From the NCBI GenBank assembly GCA_019747615.1, contig JAIEQQ010000686.1:1-11960 (forward strand): a stretch of 11,960 nucleotides of DNA, given 5' to 3'. Shown one piece after another: positions 7,686 through 11,960 of the stretch (its first letter is position 1; each line of letters opens with the position of its first letter). Origin of the DNA: Phycisphaerales bacterium. Lineage in GTDB: Bacteria > Planctomycetota > Phycisphaerae > Phycisphaerales > UBA1924. The notes under the pieces were generated by a model. The model ran no database searches, was not told the origin of the DNA, and saw only the letters and a list, made by a program, of their open reading frames with translations. The position numbers and the translations under genes are program-made.

Positions 7686-8305
7686 CGCGGCGCTCCCGGC
7701 TCTGCCCCTGGGCTCAGTTGCACGCGAAGCCACGCCCGCGCTACCGCCCAGTCCTCTGCGACCGTCGAGCGCGCGATGTCAAGCGTCGACGCGACCTCGT
7801 CGTTGGTCATCCCGCCGAAGAATCGGAGCTCGACCACCCGCGCGCGCCGCGGATGGAGATCCGCGAGCCGCCCCAGCAGTTCGTTGAGCTCGAGGATCGA
7901 CACGTCCCACGTATCGGCAGCGCCCGCTGGTTCGTCGTTTGGTGACAACGCAAACACTCGCGGCAGATTGCCGCCGCGTTTCTCGGTCGAGCGTGCCCGT
8001 GCGTGATCAACGAGGATGCACCGCATCGCGATCGCCGCCAGCGCCAGGACGTGTTCGGTTCCGTGCGTCGCGACCGAGCCGTCCCGGATGCGCAGGAACG
8101 CCTCATTGACCAGTGCCGTTGGCTGGAGCGTGTGGTCAGAGGATTGCCGCGACATGTACCGACCGGCGATCCGTCGCAGGTCGTCGTAGATGAGCGGAAA
8201 GATCTGCGACAGCCGCTGGCGTTGCGGCAGATCAACAGTGTCCAGCAGCCCAGAGAGCGATCGCGCGGCCTCGTCATTCATGGACAGGAACTTTACCAGC
8301 TTCAT
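7682..8305 (-). CDS. ECF sigma factor, TIGR02999 / Sigma70_ECF type
   Basis: A 207-residue sigma-70-family factor with only regions 2 and 4. The region 2 segment around residues 35-100 contains the family hallmark HTLQPTALVNEAFLRI. Region 4 (about 141-194) has LHPRRARVVELRFFGGM, then TNDEVASTLDIARSTVAEDW, a helix-turn-helix for -35 recognition. The start at 8305 (ATG, GGGAG 11 nt upstream) is preferred; ATG at 8281 (199 residues, MNDEAARS) is a real alternative resembling many relatives. The GTG at 8347 is less likely. The stop codon overlaps the kinase start (ATGA at 7685-7682). No anti-sigma factor is encoded nearby. In planctomycetes such sigma factors are commonly paired with Ser/Thr kinases, so control by phosphorylation is likely (inference). 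Target promoters are unknown. Confidence 0.92.
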   Translation of the reverse strand: MKLVKFLSMNDEAARSLSGLLDTVDLPQRQRLSQIFPLIYDDLRRIAGRYMSRQSSDHTLQPTALVNEAFLRIRDGSVATHGTEHVLALAAIAMRCILVDHARARSTEKRGGNLPRVFALSPNDEPAGAADTWDVSILELNELLGRLADLHPRRARVVELRFFGGMTNDEVASTLDIARSTVAEDWAVARAWLRVQLSPGAEPGAPR

Positions 8306-8372
8306 GTGTCCACGCACTCCCTGCCCCGCCGGGCGATTCACGGGCACCCGGTCGCGGGCCGCTCTCGCGAAA

Positions 8373-8451
8373 GCACAAACGCGGTTCGGAGCACGCGCGC
8401 CCGATCGACATGGGAGATTTCCAGATTTTCCGGAGCAGGTGCCGTTTGTGC
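8373..8451. promoter_or_regulatory. Spaced inverted repeat upstream of the sigma gene
   Basis: GCACAAACG at 8373-8381 and its reverse complement CGTTTGTGC at 8443-8451 lie 61 bp apart in the 156-bp gap between the upstream dockerin gene's stop and the sigma start. Both arms also have GCGA a few bases outside. They could be paired regulator sites. A 9-bp match in a gap this size can arise by chance (roughly one in twenty), so the call is tentative. Confidence 0.25.
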
Positions 8452-8461
8452 CAGCTCTCGC

Positions 8462-8722
8462 TCAGAACGCACACCCATCAAAGTAGATCGCAAAGAACAG
8501 GTTGTAATCACCCTCCGTCACGCCGTTGTTGGTTTGCAGCGTGCCGAACGGCGGCAGAGCCGAGCCGTCGTCGTTGGCGATGTCGCAGGCTTCACCCGCA
8601 TCAAAGAACGTCGCGAAGAAGAGGTTGTAGTCGCCCTCGGTCACGCCGTTGTTTGTTCCGCCTGTCTGGCCCGACGGCGGCAGCGGCGCGCCGGCGTCAT
8701 CGGCGATGTCCGCCGGGTTGCA
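8462..8722 (-). repeat. Dockerin-like module, copy B
   Basis: These codons encode residues 521-606 of the HAF-repeat protein, with the same two half-units as the 2042-2302 copy. The NNGVTEGDYNLFFA cores are identical in all four half-units of the window. Differences cluster in the linkers (for example TPGSD versus QTGGT, and IFD versus TLQ), as expected if the cores are under structural constraint. The module ends in FDGCAF, with no membrane anchor or PEP-CTERM-like tail. Confidence 0.75.
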
Positions 8723-10282
8723 CTTGTTCGGCGGAGTGGCGCAGACGCCGAAAATCTGGATGGGGCGCGAGCTTGTGGCGATGCTGCCGCACGGGTTGGT
8801 GACGATCACGCCGACCCCGATGTCCGGCTGCTGCTGCGCCGGGCGGAGGTTGGAGATCGTGATCGTCGGCGAATTCCAGCCCTCGACGGAGAACGTGAGG
8901 CCCGACTGCGGATCCTCAAAGATCGGTCCGGTGATCGGCATCGGCGCGGTGCCGCCCTGGCTGCCGACCGTGACGACCCAGGTGTGCGTGAGGTCGTCGC
9001 TGCCGTCAGAGTCCACACTCAGCGTCACGCTCGCGCCGGTCAGGCCCGGCCCGCTGCCGACCGGCCAGTTCGGATCGGCGCAGATACCCAGCGGCGACGG
9101 GGGATCCGGAAACCACCACGCCGTGGGATCGAGGCAGGGCAGGCCCTTGATGAGGAACGCGCGATTCTGCCCGTTGAATGTGCCGCTGCCGGAGATCGAG
9201 GTGCCGTCGGTGGAGATGCCGTTTGCGAACTCAAAGTTCCAACCCGTCACGTTCGTGCCCAGTGACGCGACATACGCCTTGAGATCCAGCATGCCCGTCG
9301 AGCCCATCCAGATGAACGCGCGTTGACCGAACGTGCTGTCAAAGCTCCCGCCGACGACGCGCGAGCCGTTGCCGCTGACCGCCACCGCTTGGGAGAAGCG
9401 CGTCGGCAAGCCGCTGCCGGGGATGAAGCCGAGGTCTTGCATCGGCATGGGGGCCTTGAGTCGGAAGGCTCGTGGGCTGCCGTGGCTGAAACTCACGCTG
9501 GACGAGCCGACGATCGTCGAGTTGTTGGTGCTGACCGCAAAGCCCCGTGCAGAGACGTGACCCGGCAGCGTACCGAGGCTCTGCATCGGGCCGAACGGCA
9601 CGTTCCATCGCATGGCGTGCTGGACGCCGGGGGCCCAGGAAGCCTCGCCGACGACGATCGCGCCGTCGGGGCTGATGCCGTAGCCGGTCGAACTCGGGTT
9701 GCTGGCCGTCTGCCCCGGGATGAGGCCCAGGTCCTGCGGCGTACCGACGCTGTTCCAGCGGATTGCGCGGCCGCCGCTGGTCGAGTTACCAAACCCCGCC
9801 GAGGCGGCGCTGTTGAACGTCGTGCTGTAGAGGTATGCGAACGTGCCGCCGGGCAGCAGGTTCATCGGCGTGAAACCGCTGGACACCGTCCACCGGAATG
9901 GCAGGACCGCTGGCGTGTTGATGGTGTAGCCGACGATGTGCTGGCCGTTGAAGCTGATGCCATGACCCTCGCTCTCCACGGCCATCGGGATGACCTGGAT
10001 CGGCCCGGCGGGAAAGACCCATCGGAACGGGCGAACCTTCGGCACCCCGGCAACTGTCGTGTTCCCCCAACCGGTGACCGTCGTGCCGTCGCCGCTGACG
10101 CTCGCGCCGCTGGTGTACGTGCCGCCGGGCATGACGCCGATGTTGTAGATCACCGGCGGTGCGGCGTGGACCGCGCCGGCAAGAGATGCGAGCATCGCTG
10201 CGGAAATGCTCTGTGCGTGCGCACGCAATCGGCCGCTCATGGCGTGAGCGAGGGAGCGAACGATCGAATTGCAGATCGACAT
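8462..10282 (-). CDS. Secreted HAF-repeat / Ig-like / dockerin-like protein
   Basis: A 606-residue exported protein. The start at 10282 is fixed by AGGAG 8 nt upstream; the frame extends to 10420 but that part lacks support. A signal peptide covers about 1-40, with hydrophobic core SISAAMLASLAGAV and cleavage VHA|APP. Residues about 45-382 hold about seven repeats in the style of the HAF extracellular repeat (TIGR02913): cores such as YGISPDGAIVVGE, FAVSTNNSTIVGSS, VAVSGNGSRVVGG and NGISTDGTSISGS, alternating with RW or AF-x-W strands and (D/S)LG-x-(I/L)PG. This could form a beta-propeller (inference). Residues about 395-515 look Ig-like. Residues 521-606 are the dockerin-like module shared with the 2042-4945 protein. 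No catalytic motif is seen. The protein is likely extracellular or surface-bound, binding partner unknown. It lies 156 bp upstream of the sigma gene on the same strand with no clear terminator between them. Confidence 0.87.
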   Translation of the reverse strand: MSICNSIVRSLAHAMSGRLRAHAQSISAAMLASLAGAVHAAPPVIYNIGVMPGGTYTSGASVSGDGTTVTGWGNTTVAGVPKVRPFRWVFPAGPIQVIPMAVESEGHGISFNGQHIVGYTINTPAVLPFRWTVSSGFTPMNLLPGGTFAYLYSTTFNSAASAGFGNSTSGGRAIRWNSVGTPQDLGLIPGQTASNPSSTGYGISPDGAIVVGEASWAPGVQHAMRWNVPFGPMQSLGTLPGHVSARGFAVSTNNSTIVGSSSVSFSHGSPRAFRLKAPMPMQDLGFIPGSGLPTRFSQAVAVSGNGSRVVGGSFDSTFGQRAFIWMGSTGMLDLKAYVASLGTNVTGWNFEFANGISTDGTSISGSGTFNGQNRAFLIKGLPCLDPTAWWFPDPPSPLGICADPNWPVGSGPGLTGASVTLSVDSDGSDDLTHTWVVTVGSQGGTAPMPITGPIFEDPQSGLTFSVEGWNSPTITISNLRPAQQQPDIGVGVIVTNPCGSIATSSRPIQIFGVCATPPNKCNPADIADDAGAPLPPSGQTGGTNNGVTEGDYNLFFATFFDAGEACDIANDDGSALPPFGTLQTNNGVTEGDYNLFFAIYFDGCAF

Positions 10283-10321
10283 GGGAGCAACTCCTGAGAG
10301 ACGCGAAAAAGTACACCCAAT

Positions 10322-10349
10322 CGTGGACCGTACATCGAGTCCGTCCACG
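10322..10349. promoter_or_regulatory. Dyad upstream of the HAF-repeat gene
   Basis: CGTGGAC-N14-GTCCACG has 7-bp perfect arms whose centres are 21 bp apart, about two helical turns, as expected for a dimeric operator. The midpoint lies about 53.5 bp before the ATG at 10282. A single copy of the half-site (GTCCACG, within GTCCACGCAC) also occurs at 8308-8317, just before the sigma start. Confidence 0.4.
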
Positions 10350-10398
10350 CACCGCCGGCCCGCGCCGGCATAGTGACTTGCTCCCGGATCCCCGAACC

Positions 10399-10427
10399 TT
10401 GCAGCCGAAATCGCAAACACCTATGAC
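10399..10427 (+). promoter_or_regulatory. Weak sigma-70-like promoter toward lgt
   Basis: TTGCAG (10399-10404), a 17-bp spacer and TATGAC (10422-10427) form a poor but correctly spaced -35/-10 pair. It would give a leader of about 110 nt carrying the hairpin at 10447-10492. It competes with the leaderless alternative at 10536-10541. Confidence 0.25.
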
Positions 10428-10446
10428 TGGCGATTCCTAGAGAGCG

Positions 10447-10492
10447 TTAGACCGATGACCCGCAGCGAGGCGGCGCCGCAGCATCGGTCTAA
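10447..10492. repeat. Long inverted repeat in the divergent intergenic region
   Basis: Perfect 11-bp arms TTAGACCGATG (10447-10457) and CATCGGTCTAA (10482-10492) enclose 24 bp that include the palindrome GCGGCGCCGC (10470-10479). The plus strand continues with AAAAACCC, not a T-tract, and no gene ends here, so it does not behave as an ordinary terminator. It could be a dispersed palindromic (REP-like) element, a leader hairpin or an operator. Confidence 0.6.
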
Positions 10493-10535
10493 AAACCCTC
10501 ACACCGCGGCCGGACCGATCGGGCACCGCACGCCC

Positions 10536-10541
10536 TATCGT
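10536..10541 (+). promoter_or_regulatory. Possible -10 element for leaderless lgt mRNA
   Basis: TATCGT lies exactly 5 nt before the ATG at 10547, the same spacing as TACACT before the nuclease gene, and no Shine-Dalgarno is present. A -10 here would start transcription at about the A of ATG. No -35 match is seen. Confidence 0.3.
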
Positions 10542-10546
10542 CACTC

Positions 10547-11770
10547 ATGCTCTTTCTCGCAGCGTACTTTCACACGCTTGACGGCAAGTTGCTGACCATC
10601 TCCGGCGATCTGGCCGTGCGTTTCTACGGGCTCACATACGTCGTCGGATTCGTGCTCGCGTGGTTCGTGCTCGCTCGCTTGGCGAAGCGTGGGCTGATTG
10701 CGATCCCCGCTGAGCGCGTGCCGGATGTCATGCTCGCAGTGGTTCTTGGCACACTCCTGGGCGGTCGCATCGGCTACGGGCTGGTCTATGACCAATCGCT
10801 CATCGGCCTCAAGTTCTTCCAGATCTGGCACGGCGGCATGGCCAGCCATGGCGGCATGGTCGGCATCATCGTCGCCTGCTGGTACAGCACGCGATGGCTC
10901 CGTACCGACGATCTCGTCGTGACGCCCGCAGCGGCGTCGTCTGGCCCGCCTAAGACGGCGGGGGCGGGGACGGGCGAGAGCTCGCCGCCATCATCATCGC
11001 GATCCGAATCCCCCGACCTCGCGCCGCCTGGTTCGCTTGATCCCACAAGTTCCACGCTCCACGTCGTTGACTGCATGGGGCTTGTCTCAGTCTTCGGCAT
11101 CTTCCTTGGCCGCATCGCGAACTTCGTCAACGGCGAGTTGCTCGGCCGCGTGATCGTGGAGCCATCCAAGACGACGCAGGTCGCTTCGGCGCCTTGGTGG
11201 TCGGTGCGGTTCCCGCAGGAGCTGTCGGGCTGGTTAGAGCCGGGTAAGTTGCCGAATCCGGATCCGCAGAGCCACACCCCCGCACTCGCAGCGGAGCAGT
11301 TCGCCCGGCTTGACGCCTTGGTCGAAAGCGTCCGTCAGCCTGGCGAGAAATGGGAGACATCGCTCAACTATGTGATCAACCACGCCGCGCGTTATCGCGA
11401 ACAGCTTGAGCCGTTGCTCAGCGCCCGCCATCCGTCGCAGCTCTATCAGGCCTTCGCCGAGGGCATCGTTCTGGGGCTCTTTGTGTGGATCGTCTGGCGC
11501 GTCCCGCAAAAGCCCGGCGTGGTCGCGGCGTGGTGGCTGATCGTCTACGGCGCGCTGCGCGTGGTCACCGAGATTTGGCGTCTGCCGGATGCCCAGTTCA
11601 TCGGTGCCGCCGCGCGACCGCTCGGCCTCTCACGCGGCCAATGGCTCAGCGTTGCAATGGTCGGCGTCGGTGTCGCCGTCCTGATCTGGGCAACGCGGCG
11701 CGCGGCCCCGAAACTCGGCGGCTGGGCGGGCGGCCGCCCCGGCCGGAACTCCACGGCCCCTGTCGCGTGA
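10547..11770 (+). CDS. lgt: Prolipoprotein diacylglyceryl transferase, enlarged
   Basis: Lgt transfers diacylglycerol from phosphatidylglycerol to the lipobox cysteine of prolipoproteins in the cytoplasmic membrane, the first lipoprotein maturation step. This 407-residue protein has the family core: RFYGLTYVVGF (Y27), HGGMASHGG (H101), the signature GRIANFVNGELLGR (R189, N192, E197, G200), RHPSQLYQAFAEG (about 294-306), and YGALRVVTEIWRLPDAQ (R338). About seven hydrophobic helices are visible. Most Lgt proteins have 260-300 residues; the excess comes from a Ser/Pro/Gly-rich insert at about 125-168 between helices 3 and 4, and a polar insert at about 225-290 after the signature. Key residues are intact, so activity is expected. 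The start at 10547 has no Shine-Dalgarno. It is divergent from the HAF-repeat gene, with no obvious functional link beyond envelope biogenesis. Confidence 0.93.
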   Translation: MLFLAAYFHTLDGKLLTISGDLAVRFYGLTYVVGFVLAWFVLARLAKRGLIAIPAERVPDVMLAVVLGTLLGGRIGYGLVYDQSLIGLKFFQIWHGGMASHGGMVGIIVACWYSTRWLRTDDLVVTPAAASSGPPKTAGAGTGESSPPSSSRSESPDLAPPGSLDPTSSTLHVVDCMGLVSVFGIFLGRIANFVNGELLGRVIVEPSKTTQVASAPWWSVRFPQELSGWLEPGKLPNPDPQSHTPALAAEQFARLDALVESVRQPGEKWETSLNYVINHAARYREQLEPLLSARHPSQLYQAFAEGIVLGLFVWIVWRVPQKPGVVAAWWLIVYGALRVVTEIWRLPDAQFIGAAARPLGLSRGQWLSVAMVGVGVAVLIWATRRAAPKLGGWAGGRPGRNSTAPVA

Positions 11771-11960
11771 ACCGGCAGCTTCGATTCGCGTATGGATACT
11801 GGCGACAAGGTCGGGTTCAGCCGATATTCTGATTCGAGCGGCAGTCTCGGATTCGCCCGCGATACCCTTGGACGGTTGATCGCACGACGACCTCCGCCAC
11901 GCCGTCGTCTCGGTGCCAACGATGACGCATCTCGAAGGAGTTCAACGCGGCCAGAGCATG
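11771..11960. other. Region after lgt, no supported gene
   Basis: These 190 bp to the window edge hold no recognisable coding region. A 6-bp stem (GACGAC/GTCGTC, about 11886-11909) is too weak to call as a terminator. GAAGGAG at 11934-11940 resembles a ribosome binding site, but the only start codon after it, ATG at 11958-11960, is 17 nt away, beyond normal spacing. A gene beginning at the edge cannot be excluded. Confidence 0.4.

Noticed and set aside
5562..8006. 814-codon open frame on the plus strand opposite the kinase and sigma genes
   Set aside because: Its periodic pattern simply mirrors the antisense TPR repeats. It crosses two well-supported genes and has no recognisable domain.
8308..8317. 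10-bp identity GTCCACGCAC shared with 10343-10352 as a common promoter element
   Set aside because: One copy lies only 3 bp before the preferred sigma start and the other 61 bp before the HAF gene start, so the positions do not agree. It is kept only as a possible half-site.
8436..8456. TGGCAC...TGC on the minus strand as a sigma-54 promoter before the sigma gene
   Set aside because: The distance between the GG and GC elements is about 4 bp too long for a -24/-12 promoter.
10447..10492. Inverted repeat as a rho-independent terminator
   Set aside because: It lies between divergent starts, has no T-tract after the stem on either strand, and its interior is 24 nt.
11934..11960. New gene starting at ATG 11958 with GAAGGAG as ribosome binding site
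   Set aside because: The 17-nt spacing is too long and no coding sequence is visible within the window.
1..11960. Mobile element, CRISPR array or defence system
   Set aside because: There is no transposase, integrase, evenly spaced short repeat array or known defence domain. The repeats present encode protein repeats.

Overview
The window is GC-rich bacterial chromosome, most likely from a planctomycete of the Phycisphaerae type (inference). Three things point there: a sigma factor of the TIGR02999 / Sigma70_ECF type translationally coupled to a transmembrane Ser/Thr kinase with tetratricopeptide repeats; two large secreted proteins ending in a duplicated dockerin-like module containing NNGVTEGDYNLFF; and long Ig-like and beta-propeller repeat proteins. 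No transposase, integrase, CRISPR array or phage gene is visible.

Layout. 1-160: tRNA-Pro(GGG) on the minus strand with a terminator-like hairpin after it. 159-483: no gene, but a very C-rich tract just before the next start. 484-1893 (+): metallo-beta-lactamase/beta-CASP RNA nuclease (CPSF73-like). 1894-2041: convergent gap with a strong bidirectional terminator. 2042-10282: four minus-strand genes. In transcription order these are a HAF-repeat/Ig/dockerin secreted protein (10282-8462), an ECF sigma factor (8305-7682), a Ser/Thr kinase with one membrane helix and TPRs (7685-5124, overlapping the sigma stop by ATGA), and a seven-repeat propeller/five-Ig/dockerin secreted protein (4945-2042). 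10283-10546: divergent intergenic region with two inverted repeats. 10547-11770 (+): lgt, prolipoprotein diacylglyceryl transferase, much enlarged by two inserts. 11771-11960: no supported gene.

How the genes may work together. The sigma factor and kinase are very probably one signalling unit: a cytoplasmic kinase domain, one membrane helix, extracytoplasmic TPRs, and no anti-sigma gene beside the sigma factor. Two secreted proteins flank this unit. They share a C-terminal 86-residue module at 71/86 identical residues, and each has a GGAC/GTCC dyad centred about 54 bp before its start codon. This suggests, without proving it, a surface-protein locus under common control. The tRNA, the beta-CASP nuclease and lgt look like unrelated housekeeping neighbours.
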